From positions 1 through 20,468 of the forward strand of contig CBFDAH010000034.1 of the NCBI GenBank assembly GCA_965602785.1: a DNA stretch of 20,468 nucleotides. The letters run 5' to 3'. Numbering within the stretch: the first letter of the stretch is position 1; each line of letters opens with the position of its first letter. Origin of the DNA: JBGSLA01 sp965602785 (GTDB taxonomy: Bacteria; Desulfobacterota; Desulfobaccia; Desulfobaccales; 0-14-0-80-60-11). This document shows positions 1 to 7,057 of this stretch, piece after piece. The notes beneath the pieces are model-generated. The model searched no databases and was not told the origin of the DNA. It saw only the letters and a program-made list of their open reading frames with translations. The translations under genes and the position numbers were made by a program.

Positions 1-2
1 AC

Positions 3-137
3 CTCAGGGATTATCTGGAATCATTAGGCTGGAACAAGCAGCCCCCGCCGCCGCCCCTGCCCCCGGAAGTAGTGACCAACACCCGGACCAAATACCTGGA
101 AGCCCTGAAGAGCCTGACGGGAGAGGATTTGACGTGA
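3..137 (+). CDS. purC: Phosphoribosylaminoimidazole-succinocarboxamide synthase, C-terminal end (partial)
   Basis: The window opens inside this gene; only the last 44 codons are present, ending in TGA at 135-137. The translation starts LRDYLESLGWNKQPPPPPLP and ends KYLEALKSLTGEDLT. The pattern RDYLE-x-GW-K followed by a proline run, 'PPEVV', and 'KYLEA...LTG' is the typical C-terminus of the long SAICAR synthetase family. The enzyme joins aspartate to CAIR in purine biosynthesis in the cytoplasm. The ATP- and substrate-binding parts lie outside the window, so the call rests on the tail alone. A G-rich stretch begins a few bases after the stop codon. Confidence 0.8.
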   Translation, partial: LRDYLESLGWNKQPPPPPLPPEVVTNTRTKYLEALKSLTGEDLT

Positions 138-138
138 T

Positions 139-200
139 GTTTTTGGGGGGGGAGGGCCAAGGCCTTAGAAGTTTTTGCTCTTCCCCTACTCCACCCTCCC
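139..200. repeat. Degenerate G-rich/C-rich inverted repeat after purC
   Basis: Immediately after the purC stop there is a run of nine Gs followed by AGGG. About 40 bases later comes a C-rich arm (CTTCCCCTACTCCACCCTCCC). The arms can pair only imperfectly. Composition and position just behind a stop codon match the clearer inverted repeats at 7011-7057 and 20408-20450, so it may be a decayed member of that family. It could equally be simple low-complexity sequence. Confidence 0.3.
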
Positions 201-259
201 AACCCGCCTAGAGTAAAATCGGAATCCCTTTTTTTATAGTGGCATTCTATCCATCAGGA

Positions 260-313
260 GAGCGCTGCCCTGGGGAGCCTGTGTTTATTGTTGAAACAGG
301 GTTGGAGGCGCTC
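260..313. repeat. Imperfect inverted repeat, function unknown
   Basis: GAGCGC at 260-265 pairs with GCGCTC at 308-313. Inside it, CCTGTGTTT and AAACAGG can form an inner stem. It sits in the 265-bp gap between purC and the hepT gene. It could be a small-RNA-like structure or a remnant of a mobile repeat. No coding region is visible in this gap. Confidence 0.25.
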
Positions 314-333
314 CAGGATTGTCTTCCCTTCTG

Positions 334-365
334 AAAAAAAGAGCCTGGGCTTCAAGACCCAGGCT
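334..365 (-). terminator. Rho-independent terminator of the hepT end of the - strand operon
   Basis: Read on the - strand, an 8-bp perfect stem AGCCTGGG / CCCAGGCT with an 8-base loop is followed by C and then seven Ts (plus-strand A-run 334-340). It lies about 40 bases beyond the hepT stop, so it closes the transcript that includes mntA/hepT and possibly alaS. Confidence 0.85.
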
Positions 366-402
366 TATGCTTTAAAAATCAAATTCAGAAAAAAAACGAA
401 GA

Positions 403-726
403 TTATATTACTTTCAGAATCTCCTCGATCACTTTTTTGAGTTTGGGCAATTCATGCTGAGTTATCAACCATACTTTTTCAATATCAACACCCATATAAT
501 CGTGAATTAAAACATCCCGCAAGCCCGCAATACGACGCCAAGGTATTTGGGGATGACGGCTACGTAGGTCTTCCGAAAGTCGCTTGGTGGCTTCTCCAAT
601 AATCTCCAATTGTCGAACTACAGCATCCTGCCAGTGGGAGGTGGTGAGGAAAACCTCATGGCCTACGGAGATATAGGATTCAATTTTTCTGAATAGCATC
701 CCCGATATGCCGTAAAAAGACCTCAT
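403..726 (-). CDS. HepT-like HEPN ribonuclease toxin (DUF86), 5' end frameshifted
   Basis: This is a HepT/DUF86 family protein of MNT-HEPN (type VII) toxin-antitoxin systems. The HEPN RNase motif R-x4-H-x-Y is intact in 'RDVLIHDYMGVD'. The family block 'QDAVVRQLEIIGEATKRL' precedes it. The open frame starts at ATG 726 and gives 107 residues, but its first ~14 residues do not look like a HepT N-terminus. In the next frame a GTG at 734-736, overlapping the mntA stop by 4 bp, reads VKSDEVFLRHIGDAIQK, which does match, and then hits a stop. Removing one base from the T-run at 684-688 joins the two frames into a 110-residue protein. The gene is therefore either a frameshift mutant, a sequencing error in a homopolymer, or translated from the internal ATG without helix 1. 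The Tyr of the motif is the residue that MntA-type antitoxins AMPylate in characterised systems. Confidence 0.85.
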   Translation of the reverse strand: MRSFYGISGMLFRKIESYISVGHEVFLTTSHWQDAVVRQLEIIGEATKRLSEDLRSRHPQIPWRRIAGLRDVLIHDYMGVDIEKVWLITQHELPKLKKVIEEILKVI

Positions 727-732
727 CGCTCT

Positions 733-1023
733 TCACAAATAGATGGCCTCACGCATGACTTTTTCCCGGAGATAAGGGCTGACCGCAGCTTCGGTGACTA
801 CGTGAACCCGACAGCCGAGGAAATCCTCCAAGTCTTGCTTAATAGCAACGAGGTCAAGCAGGCTTCTGTCTTCTGCCATTTCCACCAGCAAGTCTAGATC
901 GCTGGTTTGGGTTGCCTCTCCTCGGGCCACCGAACCGAAGACGCGAACTTCTTTAGCACCGTGAAGTTCGGCGATGGTAATAATCTGATCACGCTGCTCC
1001 GCTAACAATTTTTCTAAGTTCAT
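733..1023 (-). CDS. MntA-like minimal nucleotidyltransferase antitoxin
   Basis: This is a small nucleotidyltransferase of the MNT family, the usual partner of HepT. It has the signature G-S-x2-R-G-x6-S-D-x-D-L ('GSVARGEATQTSDLDLLV'), with the two catalytic Asp residues at the end. In characterised MntA/HepT pairs the enzyme AMPylates the HEPN toxin and silences it. I chose ATG at 1021-1023 (96 residues, starting MNLEKLLAEQRD). The longer frame to a TTG at 1050 adds nine residues unlike the family, and neither start has a clear Shine-Dalgarno. Its stop overlaps the original GTG start of hepT (GTGA), as expected for a coupled pair. It lies 63 bp after the alaS stop, with no strong terminator between, so it may be co-transcribed with alaS. 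Confidence 0.88.
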   Translation of the reverse strand: MNLEKLLAEQRDQIITIAELHGAKEVRVFGSVARGEATQTSDLDLLVEMAEDRSLLDLVAIKQDLEDFLGCRVHVVTEAAVSPYLREKVMREAIYL

Positions 1024-1086
1024 AAAATTTTCAGCCAAGGCATGAGACAAGAAGGGCTGGCCTGGCCCACTCTTTAATTTTGCTCG

Positions 1087-3732
1087 TTACTCCTGGCCCT
1101 TTCTTTTTATGATGTCGTAGGCCTGCTGGATGGCCTCGGGGAGTTTTTCCTTGTCGGGGCCGCCGGCCTGGGCCATGTCCGCCCGGCCGCCGCCGGAGCC
1201 GCCCACCAGAGGCGCGAGTTTTTTGATAATCTCCCCGGCGTTGAAGCGTTTCGTCAGGTCCTTGCTCACCAAGGCGATGAGGAGGGCCTTGTCGACGGCC
1301 CGGCTCCCCAGGACCACGATGCCGCTCTTCAGGCGGTTGGAGAGCTTGGCGGCGAATTCCCTGAGACCCTTGGGGTCCCCCGCCTCCACCTCCAGGGCCA
1401 GAACCGGGACGCCGTCCACCTGGCGCACCTGGTCCAAGAGATCCCCTGCCTGGGCAGTGGTTAAGCGCCCTTTTAAGGTTTCCACCTGCTTTTCCAAGTC
1501 CCGGGTGCGTTGCATTACCCTGGTGAGGCGCTCCACCAGCTCGCCCCGTCCGGCTTTAAGGAGGCCGGCCGCCCGGTTGAGCTCCCGCTCCTCCTCCTGC
1601 ATCAGCCGCAGGGCTTCGAGGCCGCACACCGCCTCGATACGCCGCATGCCGGCGGCGATGCTGGCTTCGGTGACGATTTTTACCAGGCCGATGTCCCCGG
1701 TGCGGTGGACATGGGTGCCGCCGCAGAGCTCCTTGCTCAGGCCCGGGATGGCCACCAGGCGCACCTCTTCCCCATACTTTTCTTCAAACAGGGCCATGGC
1801 GCCGCTGGCCAGGGCCTGGGCCATGGACTGACGGGAGGTCTCCACCGGCAGGTTCTCCACCACGGCTTCGTTGAGACCCAGCTCGATCTTCTCCAGCTCC
1901 TCCGGGGTGATGGTGCCAAAGTGGGTGAAATCGAAACGGAAGCGTTCCGGGGCCACCATCGACCCGGACTGCTTAATGTGGCCCCCCAGCTCCTGCTGCA
2001 GCACCGCCTGGAGGATATGGGTGGCGGTGTGGTGCCGGGCGATGGCCTGCCGCCGGGCCCCATCCACCTCGAGGTGGGCCGCATCCCCAGCCTTCACTTC
2101 TCCTTCCTGGACCTTGCCCTGATGGACAAAGAGGTCATTGGGCAGGCGCTGGGTGTTGATCACCTCAATCTTGTAACCGGGACCGGTGATGAGCCCCGTG
2201 TCGCCCACCTGGCCCCCCGCCTCGCCATAAAAGGGGGTGGCCGCGGTGACGATCTCCACTTCATCTCCCGCCTGGGCCCGGTCCACCCGGGCTTCGCTCT
2301 TGATGAGGAACTGCACGGTGCTATCGGTGCTCAGAGTTTTATATCCCAGGAATTCCGTGGCGGGCTCCTCGGAGAGCTCCTGATAGACCAGGGGGATTTC
2401 ACCGGCCTCGCCGCCCTGCCAGGCCGCCCGGGAGGTTTCCCGCTGCACCTGCATGTGCTCCTCGTACCCCGGTATATCCAATTGCAGGTTTTCCTCCCGG
2501 AGGGCGTCCTGCACCAGGTCCAGGGGGAAGCCATAGGTGTCATAAAGCCGGAAGGCCACGGCGCCGGGGAGGACCTGGCCGCCCCCGGCCTTCAGGGCCG
2601 CCAGTTCATCGGCCAGGAGTTTGAGGCCGTGGTCCAAAGTGTCGGCGAAGCGCTCTTCCTCGTTGGTCACTACCTGGGTGCCGAGGGTCTCGGCCTCCTT
2701 GAGTTCGGGATAGACGTCCCCCATGAGCTCCACCACCTTGGCGGTGACGGTGGGGAAAAAGGGTGTCTCCAGATCCAGGAGCCGCCCGAAGCGCAAAGCC
2801 CGGCGGATGATGCGCCGGAGCACATACCCCCGCCCTTCATTGCTGGGGAGCACCCCGTCGGCCATGAGAAAAGCGGTGGCCCGGGCGTGGTCGGCGATGA
2901 CCCGGAAGGCCACGTTCTGGGCGTTATCCGGCCCGCCATAGGCAACCCCGGCCAGGTCTTCCACCCGGGCGATGATGGGCCTGAGGAGATCCGTGTCGAA
3001 ATTGCTTTGAACTCCCTGGAGGACCGCGGCCAGGCGCTCGAGGCCCATGCCGGTGTCGATACTGGGCTTGGGGAGCGGAGTCATTTGACCGTCCTGGCTC
3101 CGGTTAAACTGCATGAAGACCAGGTTCCAGATCTCCAGATAACGGTCGCACTCGCACACGCCGATGGCGCAGTCCGGGCCGCAGGCCATCTCCTCACCCT
3201 GGTCAAAGATAATTTCGGAGCAGGGCCCGCAGGGGCCGGTGTCACCCATGGCCCAGAAATTGTCCTTTTCCCCCAGACCCACAATGCGTTCCGTCGGTAC
3301 GCCGGCAATTTTCTGCCAGAGCTGGCGGGCTTCGTCGTCCTCATAGAACACCGTGGCCCAGAGGCGGTCCTTGGGAAGGCCGTATTTCTCGGTGAGAAGC
3401 TCCCAGCCCATCTCGATGGCTTCGGCCTTGAAGTAGTCCCCGAAGGAGAAGTTTCCCAGCATCTCGAAGAAAGTGTGGTGGCGGGCGGTATATCCTACGT
3501 TTTCGAGATCGTTATGCTTGCCCCCGGCCCGGACACATTTTTGGGAACTGGCGGCCCGGGTATAGGGGCGCTGGTCCTCTCCCAGGAAACACCGTTTGAA
3601 CTGCACCATGCCGGAGTTGGTGAAGAGCAGGCTGGGGTCACCGTGGGGGACCAGGGAGGAACTTTGGACCGAAGTATGGCCCTGGGATTCGAAATACTGT
3701 AAAAAAGTGTCCCGAACTTCACGACTGGTCAT
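1087..3732 (-). CDS. alaS: Alanine--tRNA ligase
   Basis: Full-length class II alanyl-tRNA synthetase (881 residues, the usual size); it charges tRNA-Ala in the cytoplasm. The N-terminal catalytic domain shows 'RHHTFFEMLGNFSFGDYFK' near residues 84-102. The editing domain carries the zinc-site motifs HxxxH ('HHTATHILQ', about residue 565) and C-x3-H ('CGGTHVHRTGDIG', about residue 670). The C-Ala domain ends with the Gly-rich block 'GGSGGGRADMAQAGG'. The ATG at 3730-3732 is preceded on the - strand by AGGAGG ten bases upstream, lying inside the 3' end of recA. The recA stop is only two bases before this start, so translation is probably coupled to recA. Confidence 0.98.
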   Translation of the reverse strand: MTSREVRDTFLQYFESQGHTSVQSSSLVPHGDPSLLFTNSGMVQFKRCFLGEDQRPYTRAASSQKCVRAGGKHNDLENVGYTARHHTFFEMLGNFSFGDYFKAEAIEMGWELLTEKYGLPKDRLWATVFYEDDEARQLWQKIAGVPTERIVGLGEKDNFWAMGDTGPCGPCSEIIFDQGEEMACGPDCAIGVCECDRYLEIWNLVFMQFNRSQDGQMTPLPKPSIDTGMGLERLAAVLQGVQSNFDTDLLRPIIARVEDLAGVAYGGPDNAQNVAFRVIADHARATAFLMADGVLPSNEGRGYVLRRIIRRALRFGRLLDLETPFFPTVTAKVVELMGDVYPELKEAETLGTQVVTNEEERFADTLDHGLKLLADELAALKAGGGQVLPGAVAFRLYDTYGFPLDLVQDALREENLQLDIPGYEEHMQVQRETSRAAWQGGEAGEIPLVYQELSEEPATEFLGYKTLSTDSTVQFLIKSEARVDRAQAGDEVEIVTAATPFYGEAGGQVGDTGLITGPGYKIEVINTQRLPNDLFVHQGKVQEGEVKAGDAAHLEVDGARRQAIARHHTATHILQAVLQQELGGHIKQSGSMVAPERFRFDFTHFGTITPEELEKIELGLNEAVVENLPVETSRQSMAQALASGAMALFEEKYGEEVRLVAIPGLSKELCGGTHVHRTGDIGLVKIVTEASIAAGMRRIEAVCGLEALRLMQEEERELNRAAGLLKAGRGELVERLTRVMQRTRDLEKQVETLKGRLTTAQAGDLLDQVRQVDGVPVLALEVEAGDPKGLREFAAKLSNRLKSGIVVLGSRAVDKALLIALVSKDLTKRFNAGEIIKKLAPLVGGSGGGRADMAQAGGPDKEKLPEAIQQAYDIIKRKGQE

Positions 3733-3734
3733 GG

Positions 3735-4784
3735 TTATGAGGCCTCCTGTTCCGGGGCCGGCTCCGGAGCCGACGGCGGGGTGGGCAACAGGCCGTGCAG
3801 ACCCCGGAGCTGCTTTTCCAAATCTGCGGTGAATTCCGAATGCTCCTTAAGATAGGTCTTGGCCTTTTCCCGGCCCTGGGCCACTCGTTCGTTGCCATAG
3901 CTATACCAGGCGCCGCTTTTGGTGATGAGGGCGGCTTCCGTGGCCATATCGAGGATTTCCCCTTCCCGGGACATGCCCTGGCCGAAGATGATGTCGAACT
4001 CCGCCATCCGGAAGGGCGGGGCCAGCTTGTTTTTCACCACCTTGACCCTCGTCCGGTAGCCGATGATTTCGTCCGAGTCCTTGATGGCGGCGAGGCGGCG
4101 GATGTCCATGCGCAGGGAAGCATAGAACTTGAGGGCGTTGCCGCCCGTGGTGGTCTCAGGGTTCCCGAAAAGCTGGCCGATCTTCATGCGAATCTGGTTG
4201 ATGAAAATCATGGAAGTCCGGCTCTTGTTGATGGCCGCAGTGAGCTTGCGCAAGGCCTGGCTCATGAGGCGGGCCTGGGAGCCCATCTGGGCGTCCCCCA
4301 TGTCCCCCTCGATTTCGGCTCTGGGCACCAGGGCCGCCACCGAATCCACCACCACCATGTCCACGGCGTTGCTGCGCACCAGGATTTCAGCGATCTCCAG
4401 GGCCTGCTCGCCGGAGTCGGGCTGACTGATGAGGAGATCCTCGGTCCTCACCCCCAGCTTCCGGGCATACATCACGTCGAGAGCATGTTCGGCGTCGATG
4501 AAGGCCGCCACCCCGCCCAGGTGCTGGGCCTCGGCAATGGCGTGCAAGGCCAGGGTGGTCTTGCCCGAGGCCTCCGGTCCAAAAATCTCGGCGACCCGGC
4601 CCCGGGGGATGCCGCCGATCCCCAGGGCCACATCAAGGCCGATGGAGCCGGTGGGAATGACGGGCACCTGGATTTTTTCGTCCTCGCCCAGGCGCATGAT
4701 GGCGCCCTTGCCGTAGTGCTTTTCGATCTGCCCCATGGCATGGGCCAGGGCCTTGGCTCTTTCGGTGGAGTCGGTGGTGGTCAT
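3735..4784 (-). CDS. recA: Recombinase RecA
   Basis: ATP-dependent strand-exchange protein of homologous recombination and activator of LexA cleavage. It has 349 residues, normal for the family. Walker A is GPEASGKTT near residues 69-77, with Ala where many RecAs have Ser. Walker B is 'VVVDSVAAL'. The loop region 'IFINQIRMKIGQLFGNPETTTGGNALKFYAS' is typical. The C-terminal tail is Pro/Glu-rich and acidic. The ATG is preceded by AGAGGA with a 4-5 base spacer. No recX lies between recA and alaS, unlike in many proteobacteria. I looked for LexA-box-like palindromes in the 259-bp upstream gap and saw no convincing one. Confidence 0.98.
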   Translation of the reverse strand: MTTTDSTERAKALAHAMGQIEKHYGKGAIMRLGEDEKIQVPVIPTGSIGLDVALGIGGIPRGRVAEIFGPEASGKTTLALHAIAEAQHLGGVAAFIDAEHALDVMYARKLGVRTEDLLISQPDSGEQALEIAEILVRSNAVDMVVVDSVAALVPRAEIEGDMGDAQMGSQARLMSQALRKLTAAINKSRTSMIFINQIRMKIGQLFGNPETTTGGNALKFYASLRMDIRRLAAIKDSDEIIGYRTRVKVVKNKLAPPFRMAEFDIIFGQGMSREGEILDMATEAALITKSGAWYSYGNERVAQGREKAKTYLKEHSEFTADLEKQLRGLHGLLPTPPSAPEPAPEQEAS

Positions 4785-4803
4785 AGTGTCCTCTTTTATT
4801 TTA

Positions 4804-4832
4804 ATTATTCGATTATTTCCTTTGTCTCGAAA
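4804..4832 (-). promoter_or_regulatory. Possible sigma70-type promoter of recA
   Basis: On the - strand TTTCGA (4827-4832) and AATAAT (4804-4809) are separated by 17 bp. The -10 element matches five of six consensus bases; the -35 matches only three. Transcription would start about 15 bases before the recA ribosome-binding site AGAGGA. The 259-bp gap to thpR gives room for a separate recA promoter. Confidence 0.3.
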
Positions 4833-5043
4833 CCCAACCTCAAAGCCAGGGGGAAAAGGAGGTTGAGCATTTGCCCAAACGAGACGCCCATGCCAGTGGC
4901 CATTTCTTTAGAATAACCGCGCCTGGCGCAAAGGGACCGATAAATGGTGATGATTACCGGTAGAACAGCCGTCCTCGGCGGTTTTTACCTTTGGGCTGGG
5001 CGTCCTTCCCAGGGAAATGTTTCTAGGCAAAACTATTACTATT

Positions 5044-5607
5044 TTACCCCCCCAAGGGGATAACTTTCAAGGGGAGATACGTGGCCCCCTGGGGGGAGAG
5101 GTTGCTCCGGAATAAAATAACCTCGCTTACCCGAAAAGGGTCGCAGTCTGGCGAGGGCAGGGTCACCAGGCGGCGGGTAAGTTCAGGCCGACCCGTCTGG
5201 GACTTCACCCGGCCCAGGGTTAGATGCGGCGAGAAGGGCCGGTCCTCCGGGGCAAAGCCCAGGGAAGCAAACGCCGCTTCGAGCCGTCGGTGAAAATCCC
5301 GAACCACCGTGAGATCGCCCCCCACCCCCAGCCACAACACCCGGGGGTTCTTGGGGCTGGGGAAGGCCCCGGCGTCAGTTATCATCAACGCAAAAGGAGC
5401 CTGGGCCGCGGTGACGCTTTGGGCGGCCTGGGCGATGTCCTCCACCTGGGCCTCGGTGATGTTCCCGAAAAATTTCAACGTAATATGAATATTCCCCGGA
5501 GGCACCCACTTGACGTCAGCGCCGCTTTGCTTCAGCTCCTCCTGGGCCCAGGACAGCACCGACCGCAGGCTGGCCGGCAGATCAATGGCAAGAAAGGCTC
5601 GTATCAT
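5044..5607 (-). CDS. thpR: RNA 2',3'-cyclic phosphodiesterase (LigT/ThpR family)
   Basis: Member of the 2H phosphoesterase superfamily (187 residues, normal length), formerly called 2'-5' RNA ligase. Both catalytic H-x-T-x motifs are present: HITL at residues 41-44 and HLTL at 128-131. They lie in the family contexts 'PGNIHITLKFFG' and 'FSPHLTLGRVK'. The family hydrolyses 2',3'-cyclic phosphate ends of RNA; the cellular role is poorly known. The start ATG at 5605-5607 has no Shine-Dalgarno. A promoter-like pair lies so close upstream that the transcript could be almost leaderless. Its position between cinA and recA follows a gene order I associate with related anaerobic deltaproteobacteria. 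Confidence 0.95.
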   Translation of the reverse strand: MIRAFLAIDLPASLRSVLSWAQEELKQSGADVKWVPPGNIHITLKFFGNITEAQVEDIAQAAQSVTAAQAPFALMITDAGAFPSPKNPRVLWLGVGGDLTVVRDFHRRLEAAFASLGFAPEDRPFSPHLTLGRVKSQTGRPELTRRLVTLPSPDCDPFRVSEVILFRSNLSPQGATYLPLKVIPLGG

Positions 5608-5616
5608 GTTCTAGTA

Positions 5617-5645
5617 ATTATGTCCCAAAAATTTGATGATGGTAA
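5617..5645 (-). promoter_or_regulatory. Likely promoter of thpR, near-leaderless
   Basis: On the - strand TTACCA (5640-5645), a 17-bp spacer and CATAAT (5617-5622) form a sigma70-like pair (four and five of six matches). The -10 ends ten bases before the thpR ATG, so the predicted start of transcription lies within a few bases of the start codon. Confidence 0.4.
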
Positions 5646-5678
5646 GCTTGTATACTTTTTTCGCAAGCAGTTTTGAAG

Positions 5679-5699
5679 TCCCCTTTTAACAAGAGGGGA
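5679..5699. repeat. Short palindrome TCCCCTTTT-TAAC-AAGAGGGGA
   Basis: A nearly perfect 21-bp palindrome lies in the 154-bp gap between cinA and thpR. It could act as a weak transcript-stabilising hairpin or be a small dispersed repeat. There is no T-run directly after it on the - strand, so it is not a standard terminator. Confidence 0.4.
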
Positions 5700-5761
5700 T
5701 TCGACAAGCCAAACCGACCCTCGGCGATTCAGGGATTTAGTCACCCCACTCACGACACTCA

Positions 5762-6997
5762 TTACTTGACAAGCTCCCGGCGCAGCCAATCCAAGGCGGT
5801 TTGGGCCGTGAGGGTCTTGATCATCTCCCGGTCTCCGGAAAACTTGAGGTGGCGCGTCGTTACCTCCTCTGGGGTGGCCAGGCCCATGAACACTGTGCCC
5901 ACGGGCTTCTCCGGGGTCCCTCCGGTGGGCCCGGCAATGCCGGTAACCGAGAGGGCGTAATCGCTGTGAAAGGCCACCCGCACCCCCAGGGCCATGGCAG
6001 AGGCGGTCTCGGCACTCACCGCGCCTTTCTCCGCCAGGGTGTGCCCCGGCACCCGCAGGAGGTCCATCTTGGCTTGATTGCCGTAAGTTACCACCCCGCC
6101 CAGGAAATAGTCGGAGGACCCGGAAATATTAGTAATGCGGTGGCAGATGAGCCCCCCGGTGCAGGATTCGGCCACCGCCAGGGTCCTGCCCTGCTCCCTG
6201 AGCCGCATACCCACCAGTTCCTCCAGGGGGGCGCCATCGGGCCCCAGCACCACGTCACCCAGCTCCCGGGAAAGCGCCGCAATAAAGCGGTCCAGGGTTT
6301 CTTCCAAAGGCGGGCGCTCCTTGCCCCTGGCCGTCAGGGTAAGGTGAACCTCCGGAAAATTGGGATAAAAGCCCACGTCAACTCCCTGGACTTCTTCCTG
6401 AACGGCATGCACTGTCTTCTGGACTTCCACTTCCACTTTGCCAAAAAGGCGCAGGAAACGTTGCATGACGAATTCTTGCTTGCCGGCCATGGCCACCAGA
6501 ATCGGCAACACCCCCGAGTCAAAGAGCAGCCGCATTTCCCGGGGCACCCCGGGCAGGAAAAAAAGCCAGGTGTCCCGGTATTTCAAGGAAAAACCGCAGG
6601 CCGAGCGCCCGGGGTCCAATATCGTGGCCCCTGCCGGTATCAGGGCCAGCTTGGCATACCGCCGGTCCCAGGCCAAGCCCCGCTGCTCGAGCCAGTGGCG
6701 CATGCGGGCCATGATGGCGTCGTCCTGGATGAGCTTGAGAGCCAATACTTCCGCGGCCTGGGCCACCGTCATATCGTCATCCGTGGGACCGAGGCCGCCG
6801 GTGATGATAACGAAGCGGGAACGCCGCACCGCCTGGCGCAGGGTCTCCCCGAACAAGGGCCCCCCATCCCCCATCACCGTAATGCACTGCACCGGCAGAC
6901 CAACGTCATGGAGACGCCGGGCGGCATAGCGGGCGTTAACCTCGGCCACCTGCCCCGTCACCAACTCCGTCCCCGTAAGGATGATCTCGCCAAGCAT
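5762..6997 (-). CDS. cinA: CinA family nicotinamide-nucleotide amidase / ADP-ribose pyrophosphatase-type protein
   Basis: Two-domain CinA protein (411 residues). The N-terminal molybdopterin-binding-like (COG1058) domain shows 'GTELVTGQ' at residues 9-16 and 'TGGLGPTDDDMT' at 66-77. The C-terminal PncC-type deamidase domain shows 'AESCTGG' at 276-282, with the family's nucleophile Ser, and 'SVTGIAGPTGGTPEKPVGTV' near 350. The family recycles NMN/pyridine nucleotides in the cytoplasm. The open frame extends 20 codons further to a TTG at 7057, but those codons read through the G-rich inverted repeat and give a Pro/Lys-rich stretch. The conserved start MLGEIILTGTEL at ATG 6995-6997 is therefore preferred, although no clear Shine-Dalgarno precedes it. 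It lies downstream of pgpA, with the repeat between them. Confidence 0.95.
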   Translation of the reverse strand: MLGEIILTGTELVTGQVAEVNARYAARRLHDVGLPVQCITVMGDGGPLFGETLRQAVRRSRFVIITGGLGPTDDDMTVAQAAEVLALKLIQDDAIMARMRHWLEQRGLAWDRRYAKLALIPAGATILDPGRSACGFSLKYRDTWLFFLPGVPREMRLLFDSGVLPILVAMAGKQEFVMQRFLRLFGKVEVEVQKTVHAVQEEVQGVDVGFYPNFPEVHLTLTARGKERPPLEETLDRFIAALSRELGDVVLGPDGAPLEELVGMRLREQGRTLAVAESCTGGLICHRITNISGSSDYFLGGVVTYGNQAKMDLLRVPGHTLAEKGAVSAETASAMALGVRVAFHSDYALSVTGIAGPTGGTPEKPVGTVFMGLATPEEVTTRHLKFSGDREMIKTLTAQTALDWLRRELVK

Positions 6998-7010
6998 ATT
7001 TATGTGTGTT

Positions 7011-7057
7011 TTGGGGGGAGGGGGTAAGGGGCTGCGCTCCTTAGCCCCCTCCCCCAA
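7011..7057. repeat. G-rich/C-rich inverted repeat between pgpA and cinA (clear copy)
   Basis: Plus strand: a left arm with runs G6-A-G5-TAA-G4, a short GC loop, then CTTAG-C5-T-C5-AA. The arms pair over about 20 bp with small bulges. The right arm covers the pgpA stop codon (TTA 7041-7043) and encodes its last four glycines. The same core (GGGGGAGGGGGCTAAGG and its complement) recurs at 20408-20450, which marks a dispersed palindromic repeat. Confidence 0.8.

Noticed and set aside
1510..3702. 730-codon open frame on the + strand opposite alaS
   Set aside because: It is a shadow of a GC-rich real gene. Its translation has no recognisable motif, and alaS is full length with all family motifs on the other strand.
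4805..4903. 32-codon open frame on the - strand just upstream of recA (starts MATGMGVSFGQM), possible leader peptide
   Set aside because: No Shine-Dalgarno, no family resemblance, and it overlaps the likely recA promoter. Chance occurrence is more likely, though conservation in relatives would change this.
3795..4916. 373-codon open frame on the + strand opposite recA
   Set aside because: Shadow of recA; no ribosome-binding site and no motif.
4785..5043. LexA box upstream of recA
   Set aside because: No clear CTGT-N8-ACAG or GAAC-N4-GTTC palindrome was found. Deltaproteobacterial LexA sites vary, so absence is not proof of no SOS control.
6998..7057. Upstream extension of cinA to a TTG start
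   Set aside because: The added residues are translated from the inverted repeat and do not fit the conserved CinA N-terminus, although GGAAG lies about six bases before the TTG.
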